From the NCBI GenBank assembly GCA_021795395.1, contig JAJYPN010000008.1:30519-94518 (forward strand): a stretch of DNA of 64,000 nucleotides. The letters run 5' to 3'. Shown here in pieces: positions 19,736 to 27,476 of this stretch (its first letter is position 1; the number at the start of each line of letters is the position of its first letter). The translations under genes were made by a program, and so were the position numbers. A model generated the notes under the pieces. It searched no databases and had not been told where the DNA came from. It was given only the letters and a program-made list of their open reading frames with translations. This DNA is from Pseudomonadota bacterium (GTDB lineage Bacteria; Pseudomonadota; Gammaproteobacteria; Burkholderiales; Sulfuriferulaceae).

Positions 19736-20811
19736 GCTATCACTCCCGATGTCGCCAGCGCTTCGCCTAACAGGCTGACCACATCCTCAGGCGCCAATGT
19801 CAGCATATCGACGGTACGTTCCTGGAAAAACTCAAGTACGATCGTTTCCATTCGTTCGGCGGCGCTATCCCGCAATGCCGCTTCCAGATCGATCAGGGTG
19901 CGGCGCGGACTGATAAATACATCGCCGCTGAACCAAACCTGTTTAAGGCGCTGATGTGTCTGGTCGTAAGCGATATTCACGCGCAACATGCCGCCGCCGA
20001 ATTTACGCACTGCGGTCAAGACGGGTCTGTCTGCGGCCGGTTGCGTCAGCATATCCACCCAATCGGGGTGATCGATCTGCGTCAGCGCTTCGGCATATAG
20101 TTCCTGTTCCTGCGGATTGAGCTCGCCCGGATTCATTTCGACATCGAATTCCTCCGCCAGCGCGTCCGCAATCAACGCGATCACAGTATTTCTTGCCGGC
20201 ACACTGCCCGTTAATTCGGCAAGGCTGGTCACACGCTCGCGCGCCGACGCTATCGCCTTGTCCGATAATTTTTCCGCCGGAATATTCAATACGCGCAACA
20301 TTAATTCGACATCGAAATCGATGAGCAACGTACCCTGATACATCAAGGCGTCGCCGTCGAAAGCGCCGCCGGTGCCGCCTATTTTCCTTCCATGAACTTC
20401 CAGATCGTTGCGTGGGCGGAATTGGGCGGCAATACCCAGTCGCGAAATGCCGCCGGCAACGGCAACGCAAATGCGCCGGGCAATCGCGGTCATATCGGCG
20501 GTACCGAGTTCGTGCTTGTGCAAATACAGCTCCCAGCCTAATTGACGGTCATCGCAATAGAGCGCTCCGCCGCCGGTAATGCGCCTTTGCACTGTAATCG
20601 CATGGTTGCGGCAATAGTCCAGATCGAGTTCCTGGGCAGCGCTCTGATGAAAACCGAGCAATGCCGACGGCTGAAATCCCAGAAAACGCAAGGTGCTGGG
20701 GGTAATACCCTGCTGGCGTCCCGTCAACAGGGACTGATTTAATGCTATGTTCTCTGCCGCCGGGCGTATTCCGGTATCCAGCAAGCGCCAGACGGGTCGA
20801 TTTGACGCCAT
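19732..20811 (-). CDS. slplA: sLplA-type lipoate/octanoate--protein ligase
   Basis: A 359-residue protein of the BPL/LPL ligase family, which attaches lipoate or octanoate to the carrier lysine. It has the family signature RRITGGGALYCDDRQLGW and the catalytic-lysine segment GRKIGGTGGAFDGDALMYQG. The C-terminal third (VRKFGGGMLRVNIAYD) resembles the small accessory LplB-like domain, so it looks like the fused AB form. In this locus its substrate should be the LbpA carriers rather than 2-oxoacid dehydrogenases. It lies between a radical SAM gene and lipT with minimal spacing. Confidence 0.82.
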   Translation of the reverse strand: MASNRPVWRLLDTGIRPAAENIALNQSLLTGRQQGITPSTLRFLGFQPSALLGFHQSAAQELDLDYCRNHAITVQRRITGGGALYCDDRQLGWELYLHKHELGTADMTAIARRICVAVAGGISRLGIAAQFRPRNDLEVHGRKIGGTGGAFDGDALMYQGTLLIDFDVELMLRVLNIPAEKLSDKAIASARERVTSLAELTGSVPARNTVIALIADALAEEFDVEMNPGELNPQEQELYAEALTQIDHPDWVDMLTQPAADRPVLTAVRKFGGGMLRVNIAYDQTHQRLKQVWFSGDVFISPRRTLIDLEAALRDSAAERMETIVLEFFQERTVDMLTLAPEDVVSLLGEALATSGVIA

Positions 20812-20812
20812 G

Positions 20813-21985
20813 TCAGCTGCAACATCCGCCGACTGCTTCCGGCATTCCGCTGGTCACCACCTTTATCCCCGCCAGCGCGCCGCCGAAGCCTGGGCGTTTC
20901 GCGCGCTCGTGCGCGATGACACGTTCGATATCGACTTGCAAGCCCGATTCGCTGGTTTCTATCGCCATGACTTCGTCGCCGATAGCGATGGAACAGCAGG
21001 CTGGCGTTACGCGCACATTGCGTTCCAGCCGCACCGCCAGTTCGACCATGCCGTCTGAGGGATGAGCGATACCGTTCAGCCCCGCCATCACCGCATAGCT
21101 GTCGATTTCCATTTTGGCGCGGCCGGGCGGACGCGCGCAGCCCAGCAGTAATGGCACATCAGGCAGAGCCTTGCGCGCATCCATGAAGAACCGGCCCACT
21201 TCGCTGCTCTGCGGCGTGACGAACGGGCGATTTTCCGGTGCGTAAAACGGCATGACCACTACCAGCACGACGGCTTGCGGCGTATGCCTTCTGATCATTT
21301 CCAGCGCATTCCATTCGCCGAGCAAATTGCCGTAATGCAAGCCTATGACTATGTGCGGCACCACCTTGAGCGTCGTCGAGACCAGGTATTCCAGCGTTTT
21401 TTCAAAATCGTCCACCGTACGGCGCAGATGATAGACCTGCGTGATGGTATCCTGCGAGCCGATAACATCCATCATGGCCGCATCGATTCCGCAATCCTCC
21501 ATGCGACGCGCAATATCCATATCGACCAGTGCGGTATGCATGGCTATTTTAAAATTCGGAAACGTATCCTTGATACGGCGTATGGTCGAATAATAATCGC
21601 CATATTCAACTTCATTGCGATGGTTCGATCCGCCCGTCAGCAACATCCCCTGTGCTCCGCCGTTGATCTGCTCATTGACGGTGCGCCATAAATCTTCCGG
21701 TGTTCTTGCCGCGATCATCGGTTCCAGAATTTTGGCTTTGCAGTGATCGCACTGTAACTTGCAGTCGCCGCCGGTAATCGAGATCGCCGGCCACGCACTT
21801 TTTCCGCAACCGCTAATTTCGGAGCTGGCATAGGCTTTAAAGGTGGGCGTATAAAAGTTGACGCGGCCGATGTGATCGCCCGCCATGCCTGCAAACTGTT
21901 TCTGCATGCCGCTTACCAGACCGGCATCCAGATCGATACCTTCCAGCGGTTCTACCCGCTCGATAACTTCCAGCCAATTACTCAT
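20813..21985 (-). CDS. Radical SAM protein, LipS1/LipS2-type lipoyl synthase partner
   Basis: A 390-residue radical SAM enzyme with GGDCKLQCDHC (C75, C79, C82), a cysteine at SGCGKSA and a C-terminal GGCCS that may help bind a second cluster. It is the first gene of the lipoate-assembly set and would be LipS1 by order, but I leave the number open. The start codon lies only 5 bases from the edge of an inverted-repeat element (21991-22256). No Shine-Dalgarno sequence is visible, because the bases upstream are element DNA containing an in-frame TAG. Expression signals have therefore probably been changed or replaced. Confidence 0.8.
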   Translation of the reverse strand: MSNWLEVIERVEPLEGIDLDAGLVSGMQKQFAGMAGDHIGRVNFYTPTFKAYASSEISGCGKSAWPAISITGGDCKLQCDHCKAKILEPMIAARTPEDLWRTVNEQINGGAQGMLLTGGSNHRNEVEYGDYYSTIRRIKDTFPNFKIAMHTALVDMDIARRMEDCGIDAAMMDVIGSQDTITQVYHLRRTVDDFEKTLEYLVSTTLKVVPHIVIGLHYGNLLGEWNALEMIRRHTPQAVVLVVVMPFYAPENRPFVTPQSSEVGRFFMDARKALPDVPLLLGCARPPGRAKMEIDSYAVMAGLNGIAHPSDGMVELAVRLERNVRVTPACCSIAIGDEVMAIETSESGLQVDIERVIAHERAKRPGFGGALAGIKVVTSGMPEAVGGCCS

Positions 21986-21990
21986 GCTTA

Positions 21991-22256
21991 GGGCTCGCTA
22001 ATAAATAACATGGACATACGCTGGGGTTGTTTTGGGCGCAGACCAAGGCGCAGGACGCGCGGTTGTGTCATTCACAACAAGCGGCTTGCAACACCGGTAT
22101 GCGCCCAAAACAACTCCAGCCCGGAGGGTTACTGCGTATTCGCGCGTCTGCGGCGTTGCAAAGCTTGCTAATGGAATAACCATACGCTGCGCTTCGCGCC
22201 TTGCATCCATCGCGCCTACGCAGTAACGTTTGTTCAAGTTATTCATTAACGAGCCC
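21991..22256. mobile_element. 266 bp nested inverted-repeat element (MITE), copy 1
   Basis: The outer ends GGGCTCGCTAATAAATAAC and GTTATTCATTAACGAGCCC are inverted copies with two mismatches. A subterminal pair (GGGTTGTTTTGGGCGCA near 22023 and TGCGCCCAAAACAACTCC near 22100) forms a second inverted repeat. A third, GTTACTGCGTA at 22128 and TACGCAGTAAC at 22217, brackets about 100 bp absent from copy 2. There is no coding capacity. A shorter copy lies at 49509-49674. Target duplications are ambiguous. Confidence 0.8.
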
Positions 22257-22303
22257 ATAGCCTTAATCCCTGATTACAACAGGGTCTTGCGCCTCAAGAA
22301 AAC

Positions 22304-22329
22304 AATAGGGGCGATAAATCACCCCTATT
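22304..22329 (-). terminator. Hairpin terminator downstream of lbpA
   Basis: An 8 bp stem (AATAGGGG/CCCCTATT) with a 10-base loop, followed on the minus strand by TTGTTTTCTT. It lies about 70 bases after the lbpA stop and before the lipoate-assembly genes, so it should separate the abundant carrier transcript from the assembly genes fully or partly. Confidence 0.75.
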
Positions 22330-22400
22330 ATCCTTATTTTCCAACCGATTTTGCCTGGTTGGAATCGTTCGCGTGACCGAAGCATACGGCCTGCGGACAG

Positions 22401-22838
22401 TTAGCAGCCGCCGAATCCGTCCGCATTCATTTTTGCTTCAAAGCCACTTGCGACAGCAGCGCCAGTTACCAGAGAGCCGGATTCGCCTTCCCAGTTGGTG
22501 GGTTTCATTTTAACCAGCCAGCCGCTACCGTAAGGATCGTGGTTAATGGTGCCGGGTTTTGCCGCCACATCAGCGTTAGTCGCAATTATTTCGCCCGTAA
22601 CCGGGGCCTTGACTGGTCCGACCCATTTACCGGATTCTACGGTACATACCGATTTGTTCTGCTCGATTTCCTTACCTGCCTTTTTGGGGGTGTAGGAAAC
22701 GATTTCGCCGGCCAGCGAGCAGGCATATCCGGTCATCCCTATGGTCAAAGTGCCGTCCGCTTCTCGCCGCGCCCATACGTTATTGTCAACGTTATAGTAA
22801 AGATCGTCCGGAAGGTTGCAACCACGTACTGTCGCCAT
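22401..22838 (-). CDS. lbpA: LbpA, GcvH-like lipoate-binding protein of the sHdr system
   Basis: A 145-residue lipoyl carrier related to glycine cleavage protein H. The lipoylated lysine is K71 in ESGKWVGPV, inside a typical barrel-sandwich domain. Family traits of sHdr carriers rather than GcvH are the NNVWARREADGTLTIGMTG segment and a C-terminal cysteine (GFGGC end). It should carry sulfur intermediates to the sHdr complex on its dihydrolipoyl arm in the cytoplasm. GAGGAG precedes the start. It is followed by a terminator and is last in the shdr part of the locus. Confidence 0.9.
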   Translation of the reverse strand: MATVRGCNLPDDLYYNVDNNVWARREADGTLTIGMTGYACSLAGEIVSYTPKKAGKEIEQNKSVCTVESGKWVGPVKAPVTGEIIATNADVAAKPGTINHDPYGSGWLVKMKPTNWEGESGSLVTGAAVASGFEAKMNADGFGGC

Positions 22839-22901
22839 ACTTATTTCTCCTCAAATTTAAATACAAAAAATTACCCGTAAAATTTTGCTGATTACCTAAT
22901 T

Positions 22902-23297
22902 TCAAAAAAACATGGATTTGTCACAAGCCAATATCAGATCGGCCATTTTGCCCGCGTTCGCAATTTCATCCACTTCGTCGATGATATCGGTATCGCTAAG
23001 CTTATAACCCGGCATGGCCGGCTTGCACAGGTATAATCTTACCCCAGCTGATTTTGCATCACGAATAAATTCTATAATTGTTTTACCGCCTTCCATGGCA
23101 GCCAGGTTTTCGGCGATACCGTTCTGCCCCAGTTTAACGCCTTCCATGGTAAGGAATACGCTCACCTCGGCGTCCATGGAGGCCAATATCGCGCTGATAT
23201 AAAAGGGCGTAGCGCAACGGTGCGGGGTAGAAGGCCCGCTGCTCATCACGATTACCACCGATTTTTCTTCGTTGTCCAGGTAATGTTCGTCTGACAT
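22902..23297 (-). CDS. DsrE/DsrF-family protein between the two lipoyl carriers
   Basis: A 131-residue cytoplasmic protein with the DsrE/F fold pattern: a first strand SVVIVMSSGP, a middle segment MDAEVSVFLTMEGVKLG, and a conserved cysteine in VRLYLCKPAMPG (about residue 92) placed like the active cysteine of sulfurtransferases in this family. Another cysteine is in PHRCATP. It begins one base from the stop of the upstream carrier gene, so both are translated together. A role in passing sulfur to or from the carriers is inferred from position; it is not the DsrE3 type encoded at 29797-30306. Confidence 0.75.
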   Translation of the reverse strand: MSDEHYLDNEEKSVVIVMSSGPSTPHRCATPFYISAILASMDAEVSVFLTMEGVKLGQNGIAENLAAMEGGKTIIEFIRDAKSAGVRLYLCKPAMPGYKLSDTDIIDEVDEIANAGKMADLILACDKSMFF

Positions 23298-23744
23298 TTA
23301 TCGCGCGCCTCGTTCGCAGTGTATATCTTCCTTACGCGCGCGTTCGCAATATCCGGACTGCGCTTCATTTCCCGTAATCATGCCGGCCAGCGCTTCTTCC
23401 GGAGTGCCGGTAGGGCGGACCCGAGCTATCCAGGCTTCGTAAGGTTCGATGTTGAGCAGATTCGGGTCTTCGAGCACATTTTGATTGGCTTCTTCGATGG
23501 TGCAATCGAAGACATTGGGGACCGGGCCGGCCCATTTACCGCTTTCTATGGTTGCTACGGGCTTTCCTATCGGTCTCAAGGTTCCTGGTCTGCGTACACG
23601 GACATGCAGTATCTTACCTGCGACCGTCTGGGAAATATCCGTCATGCCGACCGTCAGGCTGCCATCTTCTTCCCGACGCGCCCAAATCTGATATTGATCA
23701 TCGTAGTATAATTCTGATCTAAACTCGCAGCCGTTACAATCCAT
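23298..23744 (-). CDS. Second GcvH-like lipoate-binding protein (LbpA paralogue)
   Basis: A 148-residue carrier with lipoylation lysine K70 in ESGKWAGPV and the same QIWARREEDGSLTVGMTD segment as LbpA. It differs from LbpA in its N-terminal cysteines (MDCNGCEF), a basic insert (HVRVRRPGTLRP) and a longer C-terminal tail with cysteines (SGYCERARKEDIHC). The ATG at 23744 is chosen by homology. A longer form from TTG at 23798 and a GTG at 23756 are possible, and no site has a convincing ribosome binding sequence. Loci with two LbpA genes exist, but their division of labour is unknown to me. Confidence 0.8.
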   Translation of the reverse strand: MDCNGCEFRSELYYDDQYQIWARREEDGSLTVGMTDISQTVAGKILHVRVRRPGTLRPIGKPVATIESGKWAGPVPNVFDCTIEEANQNVLEDPNLLNIEPYEAWIARVRPTGTPEEALAGMITGNEAQSGYCERARKEDIHCERGAR

Positions 23745-23833
23745 AGCTTCATGCACTCGGGCAAATTGATTAATATGGTTCAAGCAAACGGACAGCAAGC
23801 GCCCAAGCGCTCGCTTTAACCGTTTTCAATGTT

Positions 23834-24745
23834 TTAAACCACGCCCTTATCGTGCAGAAAGTCCAGGGAATCACTTACGTTCTCATGTACGCCCAGTTTA
23901 CGTGCAGACAATCCCATGGCCAGACCGAGCAATTGCGTAAAATACAGAATCTTGACTTGAGTTTTGATACCGAATTCCGTTTCGGCGCGCACCTGGTGCA
24001 TTTCCAGCCCGGAATGGCAGGTCGGGCATTCGGTGGCGATCACTTCGGCGCCAGCATCTTCAGCCGCCTGAATGATATTCAATACCAATTGGGTCGAGGT
24101 ATCGGCATCGGAAAGCGTATGCGCGCCGCCACAACACGCCGTTTTCAACGGGAAATCGACATTGACTGCGCCTGCGGCAGCCAGCAGGTCGTCCATGAAA
24201 TGTGGCTTGTAGCTGGATTCACTACCGTGACCCTGATCCTTTTCAGGAAATATCTGGCGCGGACGCGTATACATACACCCGTAGTAATTGGCTATCTTGA
24301 TGCCGTTCAAACTTTTGGAAATCTTTTGTTTGATCCCGTCCGTGCCCAAATCTTCCATCAGCCATTCCAGCAAATGGATAGTGCGCACGTCGCCCTTATA
24401 GACCGGATCGTCGGATTTTTTTGCCAGATCCTGCAAGGTATTCAGCGTATCCTTGGACGTCGCCAATTCGTATTCGGCTTTTTTGAGGTTGTTATAGCAA
24501 CCATTGCAAGGCGCCATCACCGTATCGTATCCCATTTGCTCACCGGTTATCGCCATGACGCGTGCGGACATATAGGTTTGCAGCATGGGATGGATATTTT
24601 TGACTTCCATGGCGCCGCAACAGTTCCAGTCATGCACGGTTTCCATTTCCAGGCCCAGGCTTTTTACCAATGCACGGGTAGACCGGTCATACGGGCCGCC
24701 GGAGCCTTCCAGCGCGCATCCGGGATAATAGGCTACTTTAGCCAT
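23834..24745 (-). CDS. shdrB2: sHdrB2, CCG-domain heterodisulfide reductase subunit B-like
   Basis: A 303-residue subunit with two CCG domains. The N-terminal one has YYPGC, DWNCCGAME and APCNGCYNN; the C-terminal one has NYYGCMY, TACCGGAH and TECPTCHSG. In methanogen HdrB these cysteines hold two noncubane 4Fe-4S clusters at the disulfide-reducing site. In sHdr the same site is thought to work oxidatively on LbpA-bound sulfur. The start lies 8 bases inside shdrC2 and uses an AAGGAG site located there. Both cysteine sets look complete, unlike shdrB1. Confidence 0.92.
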   Translation of the reverse strand: MAKVAYYPGCALEGSGGPYDRSTRALVKSLGLEMETVHDWNCCGAMEVKNIHPMLQTYMSARVMAITGEQMGYDTVMAPCNGCYNNLKKAEYELATSKDTLNTLQDLAKKSDDPVYKGDVRTIHLLEWLMEDLGTDGIKQKISKSLNGIKIANYYGCMYTRPRQIFPEKDQGHGSESSYKPHFMDDLLAAAGAVNVDFPLKTACCGGAHTLSDADTSTQLVLNIIQAAEDAGAEVIATECPTCHSGLEMHQVRAETEFGIKTQVKILYFTQLLGLAMGLSARKLGVHENVSDSLDFLHDKGVV

Positions 24746-25508
24746 GAGTGAACTCCTTTTGTTCTTTCACATATTGGCTTAGCACTTCACCAGTGCGGCC
24801 CCACGATTTTGTTTTGGGCTTGAATATCATCGACAAGCCCATATGCATCGAATGCATAAGCGGTGTGCGCGTCAGAAACCTGAACACATTACCTTTGCGC
24901 AAATCGGTCCATTTGTTCATCCGCGCAACGAATATGCCCAACCAGCCGTGCAGCGCCATTTCTTTCAAATTCTGATTCGTATTCTTGAAAAAATTCGTCA
25001 TCACCTCAGAATCTTCAATTCGACCACGCACCAGGCATTGACGCGAAAATTCCTCATCGAATATAGTTGAGTTGGATTTTGCGCCAAATCCTTCAGCTTC
25101 TATCCAATGCGCCAGAGCTTTCATGACACCTTCAGGCTTGACGTCTTTAGGACAGATATTGGTGCATTTGTTGCACGATACGCACTGCCAGATGATATCT
25201 TTATCCTTAAGGATTTCATCTTTCAAGCCTAGCCGGGTCAGATAGATCCAGTACCGGGGATTGAAATCGGTGTTCTGCGCATACATCGTGCACGAGTTGG
25301 TGCATGAACCGCATTGCCAGCACCGGTGTACGTTTTCGGCTCCGGCATAGCTTTTTATGTGATCCTCGAATCCGTCATCATACTCTTTGAGCGTACGCGG
25401 CAGGATCATGGTATTCCAGTGCCCCGAGACATCTACGCCATCGACCACCAGAGTGTCGCTGGTAACCAATCGGTTGGGATCAATCAGCGTTTTTTCATGA
25501 ATTGCCAT
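24738..25508 (-). CDS. shdrC2: sHdrC2, iron-sulfur subunit
   Basis: A 256-residue electron-transfer subunit with two 4Fe-4S motifs, CWQCGSCTNSC and CVSCNKCTNICPKDV. The start MAIHEKTLIDPN is preferred over an upstream TTG at 25541 because AGGAG lies 7 bases before it. The protein is longer than methanogen HdrC, with a C-terminal region of about 120 residues lacking cysteines (DEEFSRQCLVRG, then basic helices). It should move electrons between sHdrB2 and the rest of the complex, and it overlaps shdrB2. Confidence 0.9.
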   Translation of the reverse strand: MAIHEKTLIDPNRLVTSDTLVVDGVDVSGHWNTMILPRTLKEYDDGFEDHIKSYAGAENVHRCWQCGSCTNSCTMYAQNTDFNPRYWIYLTRLGLKDEILKDKDIIWQCVSCNKCTNICPKDVKPEGVMKALAHWIEAEGFGAKSNSTIFDEEFSRQCLVRGRIEDSEVMTNFFKNTNQNLKEMALHGWLGIFVARMNKWTDLRKGNVFRFLTRTPLMHSMHMGLSMIFKPKTKSWGRTGEVLSQYVKEQKEFTHG

Positions 25509-25577
25509 CAAGCTTCTCCTAAATTCTTCAATATCCGTCAAGCGGTCCCGGTTTTTAAAACGCCCGCATCGCTTTAC

Positions 25578-26450
25578 TCATGATGCGAAATCTCGTTTTA
25601 CTCTCGACAGACCTACCTTGGCGGGAGCATCAATCCCCAAAAATTTCTTTACATAATCGGCGGGTCCGCTTGCTCGACCGAAATCCGCACTGAGCATGCC
25701 CTCAGCCATCGATCGGAAATACTCCGAGTAGGCCTGCGCCAGCATAAGATCGACCCAATAATGGACGTCCTTATACAAACCCTGCTCCGCCAGTTGTTCA
25801 GCCAACCAGACGCGTGCGCCTTCATAAGTTTCCGGACTGCTGCCCAAAGGTACTGTGGACATGGAATCATTACCGCGTATAAATTCCCTGAGCGCGCCGC
25901 TTACGGTATTCTGATCCCATACCCATCGCGTCATCAGAGGATATTTCAGCGGATCATTAAAATGCAGCAGTTCCGCACCAAAATCAAACATTGCACGCCG
26001 ATTTTTAGCTGCGGCCTTACGCGCTTCCTTGTCCGATGCTTCATCTATGGCAACCAGTTCCGAAAAGCGCGACATACGGTCTTGCAAGGGGTTCTGACCA
26101 TAGAGCAACTCTCTGATTGCAGCGACGGCGGATTGCGAACCCATCGTTGTAAAAACGAAATATACCCGGCGTCTTGCGGAAAATACCGTTTCCAGCAGCG
26201 CTTCAACACCTTCCAGCGTCAATTGATCGATAGCGTCCTGTTTGAGCAGCAGGGAGAACAATTGGTGCTTCGCCTCCAGGCTGTTCAAAAAACCTTCTAT
26301 GCCGCCATCCTCATCGGTATTATGCCTGAGTGCCGTATAGCGCTGCTGAAACTGTGCGGCATCGAGCGGCACTGACAGGCTCGCCGGAACGATCAAGTCA
26401 GTTTCACTTGCTGCCGCCGCGAGATCAGGCTGCTTTTTGAACCACAGCAT
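25578..26450 (-). CDS. Conserved uncharacterised sHdr-locus protein (Hyp)
   Basis: A 290-residue soluble, mostly helical protein with no signal peptide, no membrane segment, no cysteine and no recognisable cofactor motif. It lies between shdrA and shdrC2, the position of the gene called hyp in shdrC1B1AhypC2B2 loci of other sulfur oxidisers. Its first 26 bases overlap shdrA, so translation is coupled. It begins WFKKQPDLAAAASE and contains repeated acidic-basic helices such as DEASDKEARKAAAKNRR. The lack of cysteine suggests a structural or assembly role rather than catalysis. This is inference; no family function is known to me. Confidence 0.85.
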   Translation of the reverse strand: MLWFKKQPDLAAAASETDLIVPASLSVPLDAAQFQQRYTALRHNTDEDGGIEGFLNSLEAKHQLFSLLLKQDAIDQLTLEGVEALLETVFSARRRVYFVFTTMGSQSAVAAIRELLYGQNPLQDRMSRFSELVAIDEASDKEARKAAAKNRRAMFDFGAELLHFNDPLKYPLMTRWVWDQNTVSGALREFIRGNDSMSTVPLGSSPETYEGARVWLAEQLAEQGLYKDVHYWVDLMLAQAYSEYFRSMAEGMLSADFGRASGPADYVKKFLGIDAPAKVGLSRVKRDFAS

Positions 26451-27474
26451 TCATATCACCCACCGCGCGCATGGCCATGGCCAACCCGTGCGAAATACTG
26501 GTATCAATGTCTTCCGGGCCCAATGCTGCGCCACCGACATAAATACCGCGCCTGGTGCTGCTAAAGCTGCTGGTATATTGTTCGCCTTTATCCACGAATC
26601 CGTGTTTTTCGAGACCGATTCCGAATACCTTGGAAAGCTCGGGGTTTTCTTCATTGGGGTCCATGCCGATTGCATGCACGACGATATCCATCGGTATGAC
26701 GATAGGGCGCTTCACCAGCGTATCTTCGCCCTTAACCAGCAAACGGCCGTCTGCCGACTGGGTTACTTCTGCAATTCGGGCCTTGACAAACTTGGTCTTG
26801 AATTCTTCCTGCGATTTCCAGTAGAACTTGTCTTCATAAAGACCGAAAGTACGTATGTCCATGTAATATATAAAGACTTCCGTAGCAGGAGAAATCTCCT
26901 TGATTTCCATGGCAAGATTGGTGGAGACGGTGCAGCAGATTTTTGAACACCATTCACGGCCGATCTGCCGATCGCGCGACCCAACGCACAACAGGATTGC
27001 CACACGTTCAGGCACGCGCCCATTCGATGGGCACGCAATTTTCCCGCTACCGACCATTTGCTCCATTTGAGTCGTGGTCAATACGTCTTCGTACGTTCCA
27101 AATCCCCATTCCGGTTTGTTGATGGAATCGAAATGGGTGAATCCCGTACCCAAAATGATACTGCCGACATTAGCGGTTTGCCCATTGGAGAATTTCACCG
27201 TGAAATTGCCCGCCTCGCCGTCCACTTTTACCACCTTGGTGGATTTGTGTATCGTCACATTGGCATTTTCTTCCACGCGCTTGATCATACGGCCTATCGC
27301 GTCCTTTGCCCATTCGCCGGATGGAACCAGCTTTGCATAGCCCGACAAAATCGGCGCGCCACCAAGCACAGCTTCCTTTTCGACTAAAATGACTTTTTTG
27401 CCGATAGAAGCCACACCTGCCGCAGCAGATAAACCGGTCGGGCCTGCCCCCACTACTAAAACGGTATCAGACAT
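26425..27474 (-). CDS. shdrA: sHdrA, FAD-containing core subunit
   Basis: A 349-residue flavoprotein with the FAD motif VLVVGAGPTGLSAAAG near residue 5, a second dinucleotide segment ILGTGFTHFD, and a cysteine group CVGSRDRQIGREWC followed by SKICC for an iron-sulfur cluster. A C-terminal GIYVGGAALGPEDI motif closes the FAD site. It lacks the extra ferredoxin domains of methanogen HdrA, as expected for sHdr. The ATG at 27474 is preferred over a TTG at 27480 because AGGAGG is 9 bases upstream. It overlaps the Hyp gene. Confidence 0.92.
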   Translation of the reverse strand: MSDTVLVVGAGPTGLSAAAGVASIGKKVILVEKEAVLGGAPILSGYAKLVPSGEWAKDAIGRMIKRVEENANVTIHKSTKVVKVDGEAGNFTVKFSNGQTANVGSIILGTGFTHFDSINKPEWGFGTYEDVLTTTQMEQMVGSGKIACPSNGRVPERVAILLCVGSRDRQIGREWCSKICCTVSTNLAMEIKEISPATEVFIYYMDIRTFGLYEDKFYWKSQEEFKTKFVKARIAEVTQSADGRLLVKGEDTLVKRPIVIPMDIVVHAIGMDPNEENPELSKVFGIGLEKHGFVDKGEQYTSSFSSTRRGIYVGGAALGPEDIDTSISHGLAMAMRAVGDMNAVVQKAA

Positions 27475-27476
27475 CT

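Noticed and set aside
21998..22258. Open frames inside the first inverted-repeat element
   Set aside because: Frames of 60-90 codons exist on both strands but arise from the repeat structure, lack ribosome sites and are disrupted in the second copy.
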